A stretch of DNA of 64,000 nucleotides, from the NCBI GenBank assembly GCA_018266555.1, contig JAFEAF010000017.1:1-64000 (forward strand). Reading direction: 5' to 3'. This stretch comes from Bacteroidota bacterium. GTDB lineage: Bacteria; Bacteroidota; Bacteroidia; Chitinophagales; Chitinophagaceae. A program made the position numbers and the translations under genes. Below the pieces are notes generated by a model, which had not been told where the DNA came from, made no database searches, and saw only the letters and a list, made by a program, of their open reading frames with translations. Each line of letters begins with the position of its first letter. Position 1 is the first letter of the stretch. Positions 24,727-36,183 of this stretch are shown piece by piece.

Positions 24727-27114
24727 TTATTCCATGATCTGCTCTACATGTGCCAGTTGGCCATCTTTGGTCATACCTTCAATGGTTACTCTAAAAGATT
24801 TGGTAACATCATTATTGTAAAAAGTAAGAGTGACCTGGTTTTTTTGCGGAGTTGTTATCACCTGCGGATTCCAATATAAAGTGGTGCGAACATCCTTTCG
24901 TTCATTCTCAGGTTTAAAATTATCATAGTTTGGAGCGTAAAATTCCCGGATTAAAGTATAACCCGTTACAATATTATTTGCCAAACCTTTTCCGGGGGAA
25001 GATTTTATATCATCTCCACGACGGGTATAAATGGCAATAGCTCCGTTGCTTCCGCCAAAACTTCCCATGAATGGCGGCCGAAATACTTTTATATATGCAA
25101 CATCTGATGCCGGAATAGAACTTACCATATCAGCATCCGTTGGTATTTCATCAACATAAAGTCCCGGTGCACCTCCTCTCCATGTGAGAGTAGGAGGCGT
25201 AGAGGTTGTGTTGATTTGTAAGCCTGCAACTTTGGATTGCAGGTAATAAAATATATTTGGCGAAGCAGATGCCAGAGGGTCATTCATAATATCAAACTGA
25301 TAACTATCCCCTCCTGAGAAAAGTCCGGAGGTATATTTTTTATCCATGACCTCGAGTGGTGATTTGGTTTTTGAAGTGATAGTAACATTTTCCAGCACCT
25401 TACCCTCGTATTGCAGCAATAGTTTGTTCATTTCATCTGCTAGCAGCCAATGATGAAAATTTCCCGTTGTATCATTCACGTTGTTATTAAATTTTCCTGT
25501 GGCAGAAATATTAGCTCTTAAAGGAGGAAGTAGATTTTCCATGAAACGTACCGACGCATCCCCAAAATGCTTTTTAGGAAGCTGATAATAAATATGAGCT
25601 GTATCCATCAATATCAATGAAAGATCATTAAAACTGCCATCAGCTTCTATCGGAAGTACAACCACTTTTCCTCCCTGCTTTTGCTGACTTACAATCATAA
25701 TTATATTTGCTCCCTGCCTCAGGTCAGAAGGTAATACACCATATACTCGTCCCGAAAGGTTCAAATAGGATGTATCTTTCGGATAAAGAATGTTGGGTAG
25801 CTTTCCTGCCGCTACTTGTTCCCAGTTAAATTTTCTCCATCCGTGTGTCAGCATTACCAGGTCAAGATCCTGACTTACAGAATCACTGTTATTGGAAAAA
25901 TAAAAATAAGGATTATACACCTGTCCCTTGATGTCGCCTGTTAATAATAAATGAGAAATGATATTATCGCTGCTATCAGCATTGATGGCGGCATCTGTAA
26001 CAGAAACGGCCATATTGGCCTGTAAGCTATCAGGGACAGTAATAACTATTTCATTACGGGCTCGTTTACTTAGTCCCCAATGCTGCACTGTCATTTCAGG
26101 ATGAAAATAATATTCCTGGTTATTAATATAAGTAATACGTTCTGCCAGCGGTTGCCATCTTTTATCAAAAACCGTGATGGTCAAAATTCCACTCGGAATA
26201 TCCTGTGTTGGAATAACCCCTGTGGCTACTCCTGTATTAATCTCTTTAGAAACTTTAAAAACTTCCCGCTGATGCATGGTCCCGATGATAGTAACCGTTT
26301 GCAAACTTGTTGCTACATCCGGTGCAGCACTAATATTGAAAATTCGCCTGGTACCGGATACAACCACCTGCATGGAAACTCCGAATTTTTTGATTCCGGG
26401 TAAATCGGTACTATATTCTTTTCCCTTTTCATCTTTCCATTTTGCCGTAAATGATTCGCCGGCCTGGGGAAAAATAAAAAAATATCCCATCCCATCATGA
26501 AGTATCCGAAGGCTATCAATAAGTTTTCCTTTATTGTTTTGAATAAACCCTTTTATTTTAACGGGGTGGCCCCATTGATCATTTGCTTTAAATGCAATTT
26601 TATTACCGACACCTTCTATGATATCACCGCCTTCGGGAAAAAATTGTAAAGAAGAAATTACATTGCTCTTTAATTCAGGGGAATTTCCTTTCGGGCCCAG
26701 TATCAGAATGTCTTTTTCATATAAGAAAGCAGAATCAAAATTCAGCATCCATTTTGTATACGCTTTTACATGAATAAATTTTCCGGAATAATTAGCCGGA
26801 ATATTAAACTGGCCATTGGTGGTGCCATCTACAATAGGGCTGATGGTTCGGAACAATAAATTCCCATGATCGTCTGTCCAGTCAGCATAAAAATTTTTGC
26901 TGTCATTCACCGGGTAAAATCCATTCATCAGGTAAGCTTTGAACCAGATAGTTTCGCCGGGTATATAGGTGGATTTATCAAATTGAAAATACACTCGTTC
27001 CTGGCCATAATCATCTGCATATTTTTGAATGGTACTGTCAATATTTTGTGCAATCCCTGAGCCGGCAGAGAGATAAAAAAGTATTGCAAAAGAGACTATA
27101 TGTTTACGTTTCAT
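24727..27114 (-). CDS. Secreted MG2-like/TonB-plug domain protein, function unknown
   Basis: 795 residues from ATG 27114, chosen because it gives a clean signal peptide (MKRKHIVSFAILFYLSAG); an ATG at 27132 is also in frame. The N-terminal alpha-2-macroglobulin-like domain reads VYFQFDKSTYIPGETIWFKAYL. Further beta-sandwich repeats follow, and near residues 595-710 a TonB-receptor plug-like segment (IFYYLQSKVAGLQI, GGAPGLYVDEIP, GGSNGAIAIYTRRG). There is no beta-barrel after it. Such proteins are common in Bacteroidota and thought to be envelope components with unknown partners. Confidence 0.75.
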   Translation of the reverse strand: MKRKHIVSFAILFYLSAGSGIAQNIDSTIQKYADDYGQERVYFQFDKSTYIPGETIWFKAYLMNGFYPVNDSKNFYADWTDDHGNLLFRTISPIVDGTTNGQFNIPANYSGKFIHVKAYTKWMLNFDSAFLYEKDILILGPKGNSPELKSNVISSLQFFPEGGDIIEGVGNKIAFKANDQWGHPVKIKGFIQNNKGKLIDSLRILHDGMGYFFIFPQAGESFTAKWKDEKGKEYSTDLPGIKKFGVSMQVVVSGTRRIFNISAAPDVATSLQTVTIIGTMHQREVFKVSKEINTGVATGVIPTQDIPSGILTITVFDKRWQPLAERITYINNQEYYFHPEMTVQHWGLSKRARNEIVITVPDSLQANMAVSVTDAAINADSSDNIISHLLLTGDIKGQVYNPYFYFSNNSDSVSQDLDLVMLTHGWRKFNWEQVAAGKLPNILYPKDTSYLNLSGRVYGVLPSDLRQGANIIMIVSQQKQGGKVVVLPIEADGSFNDLSLILMDTAHIYYQLPKKHFGDASVRFMENLLPPLRANISATGKFNNNVNDTTGNFHHWLLADEMNKLLLQYEGKVLENVTITSKTKSPLEVMDKKYTSGLFSGGDSYQFDIMNDPLASASPNIFYYLQSKVAGLQINTTSTPPTLTWRGGAPGLYVDEIPTDADMVSSIPASDVAYIKVFRPPFMGSFGGSNGAIAIYTRRGDDIKSSPGKGLANNIVTGYTLIREFYAPNYDNFKPENERKDVRTTLYWNPQVITTPQKNQVTLTFYNNDVTKSFRVTIEGMTKDGQLAHVEQIME

Positions 27115-27251
27115 CAAAAAGTTTTCAAACATGAAATATCTATAAAAATTTACACATGAAAATAATAATACGTGTAAATTACAGTAACATGATGTACAGA
27201 ACAAAAATCTTAACAGATAAACAACATATATAAGTTGAAGCCTGTTTTCCT

Positions 27252-28346
27252 CTACTCTTTATTTAATCCTTTAATGATAACATTTCCGGTGCCGTCCGGC
27301 CGGCAGGGATATCCAAATTCTTCCTGAAGTTTTTTGGGATTATTGATAGTATAGTAAAACTCATCAAGGTATTTTATAGTGGATTTCAGGTATTTTGAAT
27401 TAATCAATGTACAGTTTGTATACAAATCATAGATATCTTTTTTAAAATGATTATAAAAAGAGATTACAGGCGCATATTCATTCATATCAATGATACAATA
27501 TCCCCTGTAACGCCGCTCTCTCACAGAATTCATCTGCAATGCTTCGGCCGGTTGCGCATAAGGTGCATCTACCAGGCCTGCATGATCAAAATCGTATGGG
27601 ACAGGCTCAGGTACACTTAAGGAATCTTTAGCAAGCAAGCGGATGTTTTGTTGATATTCTACAGACCAGTCTGTATTCCCGATCAGGTATTCAAAAACAG
27701 CCATTTTAAGAAACGCAGATTTATCCATGTTTTGCATTCGCAGCAATGGGCGTTTCACCAATATAGAATGATTGCGTGTTGCCATTTGTTTGTCTTCTTC
27801 CAGCAACATTCCGAAAAATGGTTCTCCATTTTTATTTCGCCGGGTATCCTCAGTTTCTACTTTCACCAGCCTGGCCCGAAAACTTTTTTCCGTAACTAGG
27901 TTATAGATTTTATATGTCAAATATTCTTTAACTATCAAATCATCACCACTGCAAGGCATTATCAATTTCAATTTCTTTTGCTCTTTGAATAAAGAAGGCA
28001 TCTGATTTTTAGTTTCAGAAAAATCTAATAAAATGGGAGGGTAAGCACAATTGCCCAATTTACGGCGGAAATGCCCTCTGGTTTTTGCCTTTGCTGCCAC
28101 TGAGATCTCTTGGCCATCTTTATCGAAATAAGAAATGGCGATGTCATGATATTTTGCATTATCGGCCTTGTCATTAAATAATGTCCGGAGATCACCTTTC
28201 AATTTAATATTCAGCACATCATTACTCTCAAATAATTCATCAGAATAAGTACCGTTACAGGCAGGTACCAAAGCAGGATTAATTTTTGAGGAAGGGTTCC
28301 ACAAAAATAAAATGGAAAATACCGGTAGCCAGGAAAAAAATTTCAT
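27252..28346 (-). CDS. Exported CotH-kinase-like protein (tentative)
   Basis: 364 residues with an N-terminal signal segment (MKFFSWLPVFSILFLW). Parts recall CotH spore-coat kinases: KTRGHFRRKLGNC for the Lys/Arg-rich substrate strand, KEYLTYKIYNLV, VFEYLIGNTDWSV (catalytic Asp region) and VPYDFDHAGLVDAPYA (metal-binding Asp). If so it is a kinase-fold protein working outside the cytoplasm. Divergence is high, and the assignment rests on motif order only. It is 49 bp from icmF and on the same strand. Confidence 0.55.
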   Translation of the reverse strand: MKFFSWLPVFSILFLWNPSSKINPALVPACNGTYSDELFESNDVLNIKLKGDLRTLFNDKADNAKYHDIAISYFDKDGQEISVAAKAKTRGHFRRKLGNCAYPPILLDFSETKNQMPSLFKEQKKLKLIMPCSGDDLIVKEYLTYKIYNLVTEKSFRARLVKVETEDTRRNKNGEPFFGMLLEEDKQMATRNHSILVKRPLLRMQNMDKSAFLKMAVFEYLIGNTDWSVEYQQNIRLLAKDSLSVPEPVPYDFDHAGLVDAPYAQPAEALQMNSVRERRYRGYCIIDMNEYAPVISFYNHFKKDIYDLYTNCTLINSKYLKSTIKYLDEFYYTINNPKKLQEEFGYPCRPDGTGNVIIKGLNKE

Positions 28347-28395
28347 CCAATGATTTTATTATGGAAAGTTACGACTACATTCCAGGGCGGAGTAA

Positions 28396-31300
28396 CTACA
28401 TATTTCTACGGTACTGCCCTCCTACTTCATATAAAGCATGAGTGATTTGCCCAAGAGAACAATATTTTACCGATTCCATCAACTCTTCAAAAAGGTTGCC
28501 ATTATGGATTGCCGCTTTTTTCAGCCTGGTAAGCATTTCGTCTGCATTATTCTTATTTCTTTCCCAAAACGCCTGCAGGTTTTTTATTTGTTGTTCTTTT
28601 TCTTCTTTCGTACTGCGAATTACTTCATTCGGGATAATAGTAGGCGATCCTTTTTTATTTAAAAAAGTATTAACGCCAACAATCGGGTATTCGCCGGTGT
28701 GCTTAAGCGATTCATAATACAAACTTTCTTCTTGTATTTTATTTCGTTGATACATTCGCTCCATAGCGCCTAACACACCACCTCTTTCAGTGATGCGGTC
28801 AAATTCTGTCAACACCGCTTCTTCCACAAGATCCGTCAATTCTTCAATGAGGAAAGAGCCTTGATTCGGGTTTTCATTTTTGGCTGTACCTAATTCCCGG
28901 TTGATGATTAGTTGGATAGCCATTGCCCTTCGTACACTTTCTTCAGTTGGCGTAGTGATGGCTTCATCGTAGGCATTTGTGTGCAGCGAATTACAATTAT
29001 CATAAATAGCATACAACGCCTGGAGTGTTGTTCGGATATCATTAAAATCTATTTCCTGTGCATGTAAACTTCTTCCCGATGTTTGAATGTGATATTTCAA
29101 CATCTGGCTGCGCTTATTAGCTTTGTATTTATACTTCATGGCTTTTGCCCAAATTCTTCTGGCCACCCTTCCTATGACACTGTACTCAGGATCCATTCCA
29201 TTACTGAAAAAGAAAGAAAGATTGGGTGCAAAATCATCAATTTTCATCCCACGGCTCAGGTAATATTCTACATAAGTGAATCCATTGGATAAAGTAAAAG
29301 CCAGTTGCGATATTGGATTTGCCCCTGCTTCAGCAATATGATACCCAGAAATACTTACACTATAAAAATTCCGTACTTTTTTTTGAATAAAATATTCCTG
29401 CACATCACCCATCAGTTTCAAAGCAAATTCAGTGGAGAAAATACAGGTGTTTTGTGCCTGGTCTTCTTTTAAAATATCAGCCTGCACCGTTCCTCTCACT
29501 TGCTGCAACGCCGTTTCTTTGCATTGCTCATAAATTTCTTTGGGTAAAACTTCATCACCACTTAATCCAAGCAGTTTTAATCCTAAACCGTTATTGCCTT
29601 CGGGGAGTAAAGCGTCCCCGCCCACCGACGTGGGGATAAATGAAGACTCTGATGAATTCAAATATTTTGGTAATAGTCCATCACCGAATTTCTCCTTCTT
29701 AATCCTCTCCAAATCTTTATCTAATCCCAGTTCTTTTATCTTCTTCTCACATTCCTGGTCAATAGCTGCATTCATAAACATGGCAAGGATGATTGGCGCC
29801 GGTCCATTGATAGTCATGCTTACGGAAGTTTTCGGATCACAGAGATCAAACCCGCTGTATAATTTTTTGGCATCATCTACGGTTGCAATACTGACACCGC
29901 TGTTTCCCACTTTACCATAAATATCGGGGCGATAGTCGGGATCTTCACCATAAAGTGTAACACTATCAAATGCTGTGGACAATCTCTTTGCTGGCTGATC
30001 CAAAGAAACATAATGAAACCGTTTATTTGTTCTTTCAGGATTTCCTTCTCCGGCAAACATTCTTGTGGGGTCTTCACCTTCTCTTTTCAATGGAAACACA
30101 CCCGCAGTAAATGGAAAACTTCCGGGAACATTTTCCTGCGCCTGCCATTTCAATATATCTCCCCAATCTTTATATTTTGGTAAGATAACTTTCGGAATTC
30201 GGGTGCCGGCTAAACTTTTTGTGAACATCGGTTGCTTAATCACTTTATCTCTAACCGAGTATTCATAATAATCTTTTTCATATTCCTTCAATTTTTCAGG
30301 CCAGTGATGAATCAATTTCCTGGAAACAGGAGTCAGTTGATCTGTAAAAAAAACGATTTGCTGCTGAATAGAATCCAATAATGCAGTATCGGCATTTCCC
30401 TTCATGGTTTCTAATGCACCATGCAATTGATACAATTTGGTTGCAATGGCAGATTGCTCTTTTACCAGTTGATCGTATTGCCGGTTGTTTTCACTAATCT
30501 CACTCAGGTAGCGTACCCTGTTAGATGGAATAATTGATTGAGATACTTTGGCGGTTTCATTAAATTGAACGGCTCCGAAACTGACTCCGGTTTTACTCTT
30601 AATTTTTTTTACAAATAATTCAAAGAGATGATTGACTCCGTCATCATTGAATTTACTGGCCACCGTTCCTATAATGGGCAACTCTTCATCTTTTGCTTTA
30701 AAAAGCTGATGATTACGTTTGTATTGCTTCCTCACATCGGCCAGCGAGTCCAGCGCACCGGCTTTATCAAATTTATTGATGCATATAAGATCAGCGTAAT
30801 CGAGCATATTGATTTTTTCCAATTGAGAAGCAGCTCCATATTCCGGTGTCATTACATACATGCTCACATCGCAATGATCCAGGATGGAAGCATCGCTTTG
30901 CCCCACACCCGCTGATTCCAATATGATAAAATCGTATCCGGCGCTTTTACAAATGTCAATTGCTTCCTGCACATGCTCACTTAATGCTTTATCACTTTCT
31001 CTTGTTGCGAGGGATCGCATATACGCTCTCGGGTTAGAAATGGAATTCATCCGGATACGATCGCCCAGTAATGCCCCGCCTGTTTTCTTTTTGGAAGGAT
31101 CAACAGATATAACTGCGATCGTTTTATCAGTAAAATTGTTCAGGAATCTTCTTACTATCTCATCCGTCACCGATGATTTACCTGCCCCACCCGTACCAGT
31201 AATGCCAAGTACCGGAATAGTAACTGTGGTTTGTGGACCGCCGTCAGACGACTGATTCCCATTTTCCGCATTCGTGATCTTCCTTGCAATCACTCTCACA

Positions 31301-31779
31301 TCTCTTGCTTCATCCAGCTTCAATGCTGTTTTGTAATCGGCCTTACCATTTAATTGGATATCACATTGCTTTATCACATCTTCTATCATTCCTTCCAAAC
31401 CTAATTTTCTTCCATCATCAGGACTATAAATTCTTGTAATACCATATTTATGCAGTTCTTCTATTTCATCTGGCAAAATAGTACCTCCACCGCCGCCGAA
31501 TATTTTTATATGTCCACAACCATTTTCATCCAACAAATCTTTCATGTATTTAAAAAATTCGATGTGGCCTCCTTGATAAGATGTAATAGCAATCCCCTGT
31601 GCATCTTCTTCAATCGCTGCTTCTACAATTTCTTTCACACTGCGGTTATGACCAAGATGAATGATTTCAGCGCCCTTGCTTTGCAAAATGCGACGCATAA
31701 TATTGATGGCCACATCATGCCCGTCAAATAAACTGGCGGCTGTGACGATTCGAACTTTATTTTTTGGAGTATAGCTCAT
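28396..31779 (-). CDS. icmF: Fused isobutyryl-CoA mutase (IcmF)
   Basis: 1127 residues, IcmF length. Order: B12-binding domain at the N-terminus ([19 protein letters not shown] with the cobalt-ligand DxH-type site, [16 protein letters not shown]); a MeaB-like G-protein domain near 195-400 ([36 protein letters not shown]); a linker; and the TIM-barrel mutase ([31 protein letters not shown]). It interconverts isobutyryl-CoA and n-butyryl-CoA with adenosylcobalamin, the built-in GTPase guarding cofactor loading. Domain order and GTPase fusion separate it from methylmalonyl-CoA mutase. The ATG at 31794 would add five residues. Confidence 0.93.
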   Translation of the reverse strand: MSYTPKNKVRIVTAASLFDGHDVAINIMRRILQSKGAEIIHLGHNRSVKEIVEAAIEEDAQGIAITSYQGGHIEFFKYMKDLLDENGCGHIKIFGGGGGTILPDEIEELHKYGITRIYSPDDGRKLGLEGMIEDVIKQCDIQLNGKADYKTALKLDEARDVRVIARKITNAENGNQSSDGGPQTTVTIPVLGITGTGGAGKSSVTDEIVRRFLNNFTDKTIAVISVDPSKKKTGGALLGDRIRMNSISNPRAYMRSLATRESDKALSEHVQEAIDICKSAGYDFIILESAGVGQSDASILDHCDVSMYVMTPEYGAASQLEKINMLDYADLICINKFDKAGALDSLADVRKQYKRNHQLFKAKDEELPIIGTVASKFNDDGVNHLFELFVKKIKSKTGVSFGAVQFNETAKVSQSIIPSNRVRYLSEISENNRQYDQLVKEQSAIATKLYQLHGALETMKGNADTALLDSIQQQIVFFTDQLTPVSRKLIHHWPEKLKEYEKDYYEYSVRDKVIKQPMFTKSLAGTRIPKVILPKYKDWGDILKWQAQENVPGSFPFTAGVFPLKREGEDPTRMFAGEGNPERTNKRFHYVSLDQPAKRLSTAFDSVTLYGEDPDYRPDIYGKVGNSGVSIATVDDAKKLYSGFDLCDPKTSVSMTINGPAPIILAMFMNAAIDQECEKKIKELGLDKDLERIKKEKFGDGLLPKYLNSSESSFIPTSVGGDALLPEGNNGLGLKLLGLSGDEVLPKEIYEQCKETALQQVRGTVQADILKEDQAQNTCIFSTEFALKLMGDVQEYFIQKKVRNFYSVSISGYHIAEAGANPISQLAFTLSNGFTYVEYYLSRGMKIDDFAPNLSFFFSNGMDPEYSVIGRVARRIWAKAMKYKYKANKRSQMLKYHIQTSGRSLHAQEIDFNDIRTTLQALYAIYDNCNSLHTNAYDEAITTPTEESVRRAMAIQLIINRELGTAKNENPNQGSFLIEELTDLVEEAVLTEFDRITERGGVLGAMERMYQRNKIQEESLYYESLKHTGEYPIVGVNTFLNKKGSPTIIPNEVIRSTKEEKEQQIKNLQAFWERNKNNADEMLTRLKKAAIHNGNLFEELMESVKYCSLGQITHALYEVGGQYRRNM

Positions 31780-31861
31780 AACTTTTGTAATCACACAAAA
31801 TTAATAAAAACTAACGGCTGTTAGAAAAGCATAAGCACATCAATTAAACTACATTTGCGCC

Positions 31862-33337
31862 ATGCAGGAAAAATTGGATTCCATAAAGCAATTGTATAAG
31901 GATTGGAAAGGTGAAAACGTTGTTTCCTTAGATGTATTGCCGCAAAGCGGGAGTGAGCGTCGTTATTTCCGTTTATATTCAAAGGAAGTGTCCGTTATCG
32001 GAACCTATGGAGCTAATATAAAAGAAAACGAAACATTCATTTATTTCTCCCGCCATTTCAGGGAAAAAAATCTTGCAGTACCCGAAATTTTTGCAATCAA
32101 TGAAAAACAGGACTGTTATCTTCAGGAAGACTTCGGTGAAATTTCTTTGTTAAACCGTTTAGAAGCAGAACGATTTACGCAGCCGGTTTATGATCTTTTT
32201 AAAAATAGTTTGGAAGCATTAGCACAATTACAGATAAAGGGTGATGAAGGATTAAATTATAACCTTTGTCTTACCAACAAAGAGTTCGGTCAGCAGGCCA
32301 TTATGGCTGATTTGTTGTATTTCAAATATTATTTTCTCGATGCCTTACGTCGCCCTTATGATAAACAAAAACTGCTGGATGATTTTGAAGCATTGAGTAC
32401 TTATCTCACACATACGGAATATAAATATTTTATGTTCCGGGATTTTCAAAGCCGGAATATTCTGGTTACATCCCGCTCCCGGGTAAGGGGCTTGGAGGAG
32501 GCCGTTCATTTCATAGATTACCAGGGCGGCATGAAAGGAGCGCCGCAATACGATGTGGCTTCTATGCTTTGGCAGGCAAGAGCAAACCTCCCCGATGAAT
32601 GGAAAGAAAACCTGTTGGTGGATTATATGAACGAATTTGAAAAAATCATTAATAGGCCGCTCGACAGAAATTTGTTTCAAAGTCAATATAATGGCTATGT
32701 GCTTATTCGCTTGTTACAGGTTCTCGGCGCCTATGGTTTTCGTGGTTTGTTTGAAAGAAAAGCGCAGTTTCTCACCAGCATCCCTTTAGCGTTAAAGAAC
32801 CTGAAGAAATTTTTCAACACTCAAAGTATCGGGATTGTAGTTCCCGAATTTAGAAAGGTACTTGACCTTTGTGTGTCGGACATAGTGATTGAACAATTCA
32901 CGCCACTGCAGGCAACGGATCAAACTCCTTTAATAGTTACCATCAATAGTTTTTCTTATAAAGTTGGAATACCGGCAGATGAAAGCGGTAATGGCGGTGG
33001 TTTTGTTTTTGATTGTCGGGGTATTCTGAATCCAGGCCGGCTTGATGAATTTAAACCACTCACCGGAAGAGACAAGCCTGTAAAAGATTTTATTGAACAG
33101 CAAACAAAAATGACCGATTTTCTGAACAGTGTTTTTGACGTTGTTGATATTACTATAGATAATTATTTACGCAGAGGATTTGAAAGCCTGACGGTTAGTT
33201 TCGGCTGTACCGGCGGACAACACCGCAGCGTATATGCTGCTGATGCATTAGCCCGGCATCTCAGGAATAAATTCAAAGTGAAGATTGAGTTGAAACATTT
33301 GGTACAGGAGAAAAAGAACTGGAAAAACACGCCATAA
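31862..33337 (+). CDS. AmgK-like sugar kinase fused to a RapZ C-terminal domain
   Basis: 491 residues with two domains. Residues 1-320 are an APH/COG3178-type kinase: RRYFRLYS, the brace-like FRDFQSRNIL (Asp194, Asn199) and FIDYQGG (Asp219). Residues about 355-490 match the RapZ C-terminal domain: INSFSYKVGIP, FDCRGILNPGR, LTGRDKPVKDF, SFGCTGGQHRSVY. In E. coli that domain binds glucosamine-6-phosphate. The next gene, 12 bp on, is MurU-like, so the kinase half is probably an AmgK (MurNAc/GlcNAc anomeric kinase), here with an attached amino-sugar-phosphate sensor. Family of each half is clear; the regulatory role is inference. Confidence 0.85.
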   Translation: MQEKLDSIKQLYKDWKGENVVSLDVLPQSGSERRYFRLYSKEVSVIGTYGANIKENETFIYFSRHFREKNLAVPEIFAINEKQDCYLQEDFGEISLLNRLEAERFTQPVYDLFKNSLEALAQLQIKGDEGLNYNLCLTNKEFGQQAIMADLLYFKYYFLDALRRPYDKQKLLDDFEALSTYLTHTEYKYFMFRDFQSRNILVTSRSRVRGLEEAVHFIDYQGGMKGAPQYDVASMLWQARANLPDEWKENLLVDYMNEFEKIINRPLDRNLFQSQYNGYVLIRLLQVLGAYGFRGLFERKAQFLTSIPLALKNLKKFFNTQSIGIVVPEFRKVLDLCVSDIVIEQFTPLQATDQTPLIVTINSFSYKVGIPADESGNGGGFVFDCRGILNPGRLDEFKPLTGRDKPVKDFIEQQTKMTDFLNSVFDVVDITIDNYLRRGFESLTVSFGCTGGQHRSVYAADALARHLRNKFKVKIELKHLVQEKKNWKNTP

Positions 33338-33349
33338 ATATTTTGCGTT

Positions 33350-34066
33350 ATGAAAGCAATGATCTTTGCCGCCGGACTCGGCACCCGTTTCAAACCATGG
33401 ACTGATGAACATCCCAAAGCCCTGGCTTTGGTAAACGGGAAATCATTGTTGCAGCGAAACATAGAATATCTTCAGCAATTTGATATTAAGGAAGTAATTG
33501 TAAACGTTCATCATTTTGCCAACCAGATTTATGATGCGGTGAAAAAAAATAATGGATGGGGCAGCACTATTTATATTAGTGATGAACAGGATCAACTATT
33601 GGACACAGGCGGGGGACTATTAAAAGTAAAAAAATGGTTAGCCAATAAAGAACCATTTGTCACCATCAACGCAGACATTCTCACCAACCTTGACCTAAAC
33701 AAACTGATTTCATTTCACAAACAACATCAGCCATTGATCTCTATGGCAGTGTCTCACCGGAAAACGTCCAGGTATTTTTTATTTGACGAAAACAACCGCC
33801 TTTGCGGATGGAGAAATAAAAAAACCGGAGAAGAAAAAATTTCAATAAAGAAACCCGGCCTTGTTGAAAAAGCCTATAGTTGTGTCGTGGTGTTTGAACC
33901 CAACATTTTTTCCTTGATTCCTTTCACAGGTAAATTTTCATTGGTTGATGTCTATCTGGCTTTAGCAAAAGAACATGCGATACTCGGCTTTGATCATTCG
34001 GGAGATAAGCTGGTTGATGTCGGAAAAACAGAAAATATCGCCATTGCCGAGACATTTTTCCGCTGA
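33350..34066 (+). CDS. murU: Nucleotidyltransferase, MurU-like (MurNAc-1-phosphate uridylyltransferase)
   Basis: 238 residues. N-terminal [18 protein letters not shown] with the GxGTR loop, [19 protein letters not shown] and NADIL with the metal Asp. Length and pattern fit MurU, which makes UDP-MurNAc from MurNAc-1-phosphate and bypasses de novo synthesis (and so fosfomycin). Its partner in Pseudomonas is the kinase AmgK, matched here by the preceding fused kinase. A GDP-mannose or glucose-1-phosphate enzyme is possible but less consistent with the context. Confidence 0.78.
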   Translation: MKAMIFAAGLGTRFKPWTDEHPKALALVNGKSLLQRNIEYLQQFDIKEVIVNVHHFANQIYDAVKKNNGWGSTIYISDEQDQLLDTGGGLLKVKKWLANKEPFVTINADILTNLDLNKLISFHKQHQPLISMAVSHRKTSRYFLFDENNRLCGWRNKKTGEEKISIKKPGLVEKAYSCVVVFEPNIFSLIPFTGKFSLVDVYLALAKEHAILGFDHSGDKLVDVGKTENIAIAETFFR

Positions 34067-34212
34067 CTGTTCGCCAGGAAGGTATAAATATTTCCAAATA
34101 CTATTACAACGGTAGCAGCTCTTGCAACCTTTTACTTTACTTTGCTGACTTTAAAATCAATCAGCCTTACTACGATACCGGGATTTTTTTGCAACCTGTA
34201 AAATTTTTTATC

Positions 34213-36174
34213 ATGAAGAAAACATTATTATTATTTTTCGGCTTATTCACAGTATTGATTTCCTATTCTCAGACGGCAACATCTAATTATGATAACAAGG
34301 AGGCCTTTTATCCCCAGTTTTATCCCTACCCCGGAAATGATTTCCGTAGCGCAAGTGGTGAACCGGGCCCACACTACTGGCAAAACCGGTCAGACTATAA
34401 AATCAACTGCACACTGGATACCGGGAAAAATACAGTGACAGCAGAAGTAGAAATTCATTACACTAATAACAGCCCGGACAATCTGAAATTCCTATGGCTT
34501 CAGGTGGATCAGGATATTTATAAAAAAGATTCCCGGGCCACTGCTACCACTACCCAAACCGGTGGCCGATGGGCCAATGCCGAATTTACTAATGGAGATG
34601 TGATAAAATCCATCTCGGTAGAATATGATGGAAAAACGTACACACCAAAATATAATATTGCAGACACAAGGATGCAGGTGTGGTTACAGAATGAATTGAA
34701 ACCATCCGGCGGTAACCTGAAATTGACTATAAAATATGATTTTGAAATTCCGGAATATGGAACAGACCGCATGGGAAGAATGAAATCAAAAAACGGATGG
34801 ATTTATGAAGTAGCGCAGTGGTTTCCCCGCATGTGTGTGTATGATGATATCCAGGGATGGAATACATTACCTTACCTCGGTGCAGGGGAATTTTACCTGG
34901 AGTATGGAGATTTTGAATATACTATTACCGCACCTGCCAATATGATTGTGGTGGGTTCGGGTGAATTGCAAAATCCTCAGGATTGCCTTACCGTAGAACA
35001 GCAAAGAAGATGGAAAGAAGCAGAAAAGAGCGATAAAACCATAATGATACGGAGCGATAAAGAAATAAATGATCCAAACTCAAGGCCGAAGCGGGCTACC
35101 TGTACCTGGAAATTTAAAATTCAAAATGCAAGAGATGTGGCATGGGCTGCCTCCAAAGCATTTGTATGGGATGCCGCAAGAATGAATTTGCCGAGCGGAA
35201 GAAAAGCAATGGCTGCCAGTGTGTACCCGGTCGAAAGTATAAAAAAAGATGGCTGGCAAAGAAGTACGGAAATGGTGAAAGGTTCCATTGAATATAATTC
35301 AAAAAAATGGTATGAATTTCCCTATCCTGTTGCAACAAACGTAGCAGGAATCGTGGCAGGAATGGAATATCCCGGCATTGTGTTTTGCAGCTCTAATGAT
35401 TCCGGTGCCGAACTGTGGGGTGTAACGGATCATGAATTTGGCCACACCTGGTTTCCAATGATAGTAGGAAGTAATGAAAGAAAATATGCCTGGATGGATG
35501 AAGGCTTCAATACATTCATCAATGATCTTTCCACTGCGGATTTTCATAATGGCGAATTTAAAAATGAAAACTTTTTTGGCGATCCCAATTCTCCCTTCAT
35601 GGTCAAATATGTTTTTGGAGATAAAATGGATGGCCTGTTTAATATACCTGATGCCATTCAGCAGGAAAATTTAGGAGTGGCTGCTTACCTGAAACCCGCC
35701 ATGATGTTACATGCACTGAGAGATGTAGTAATAGGACCGGAACGGTTTGATGCTTCATTTAAAGAATATATCAACCGATGGGCTTTCAAACATCCTACAC
35801 CCTGGGATTTTTTTCATACTATAGAAAATGTTTCCGGTGAAGATCTCGGCTGGTTTTGGAGAGGCTGGGTATTGAACAATTGGAAAATTGACCAGGCGGT
35901 AAAAGGAGTAAAATATATAAACGATACACCTGAAAATGGCGCTATGATCACTATAGAAAACCTGGAGAAAATGCCCATGCCGGTAACCGTTTTGGTGAAA
36001 GAGTCAAATGGGAAAGAACACCGCCTTGATTTGCCTGTTGAAATATGGGAACGGGGCGCACAATGGTCATTCCATGTACCTACTACCAGTGAAATAAAAG
36101 AAGTAATTCTTGATCCCGATAAAAAGTTGCCAGATTGGAATCGGGATAATAATGATTGGAAAAAAGCTTTTTAA
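34213..36174 (+). CDS. M1-family zinc metallopeptidase, exported
   Basis: 653 residues from ATG 34213 (an upstream ATG at 34189 would bury the signal peptide). Signal: [20 protein letters not shown]. The active site is HEFGHTWF with the third zinc ligand Glu in WMDEGFNTF, the HExxH-x18-E arrangement of gluzincins. The usual M1 GxMEN-like exopeptidase motif appears as VAGMEYPG, so the Asn is replaced and N-terminal specificity may be altered. It acts in the periplasm or outside, likely removing amino acids from peptides. Confidence 0.9.
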   Translation: MKKTLLLFFGLFTVLISYSQTATSNYDNKEAFYPQFYPYPGNDFRSASGEPGPHYWQNRSDYKINCTLDTGKNTVTAEVEIHYTNNSPDNLKFLWLQVDQDIYKKDSRATATTTQTGGRWANAEFTNGDVIKSISVEYDGKTYTPKYNIADTRMQVWLQNELKPSGGNLKLTIKYDFEIPEYGTDRMGRMKSKNGWIYEVAQWFPRMCVYDDIQGWNTLPYLGAGEFYLEYGDFEYTITAPANMIVVGSGELQNPQDCLTVEQQRRWKEAEKSDKTIMIRSDKEINDPNSRPKRATCTWKFKIQNARDVAWAASKAFVWDAARMNLPSGRKAMAASVYPVESIKKDGWQRSTEMVKGSIEYNSKKWYEFPYPVATNVAGIVAGMEYPGIVFCSSNDSGAELWGVTDHEFGHTWFPMIVGSNERKYAWMDEGFNTFINDLSTADFHNGEFKNENFFGDPNSPFMVKYVFGDKMDGLFNIPDAIQQENLGVAAYLKPAMMLHALRDVVIGPERFDASFKEYINRWAFKHPTPWDFFHTIENVSGEDLGWFWRGWVLNNWKIDQAVKGVKYINDTPENGAMITIENLEKMPMPVTVLVKESNGKEHRLDLPVEIWERGAQWSFHVPTTSEIKEVILDPDKKLPDWNRDNNDWKKAF

Positions 36175-36183
36175 AAAAAACCT

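Noticed and set aside
34130..34175. Possible promoter before the M1 peptidase
   Set aside because: A TTACTTTG is present, but no TTG stands at the right distance, so it was not listed.
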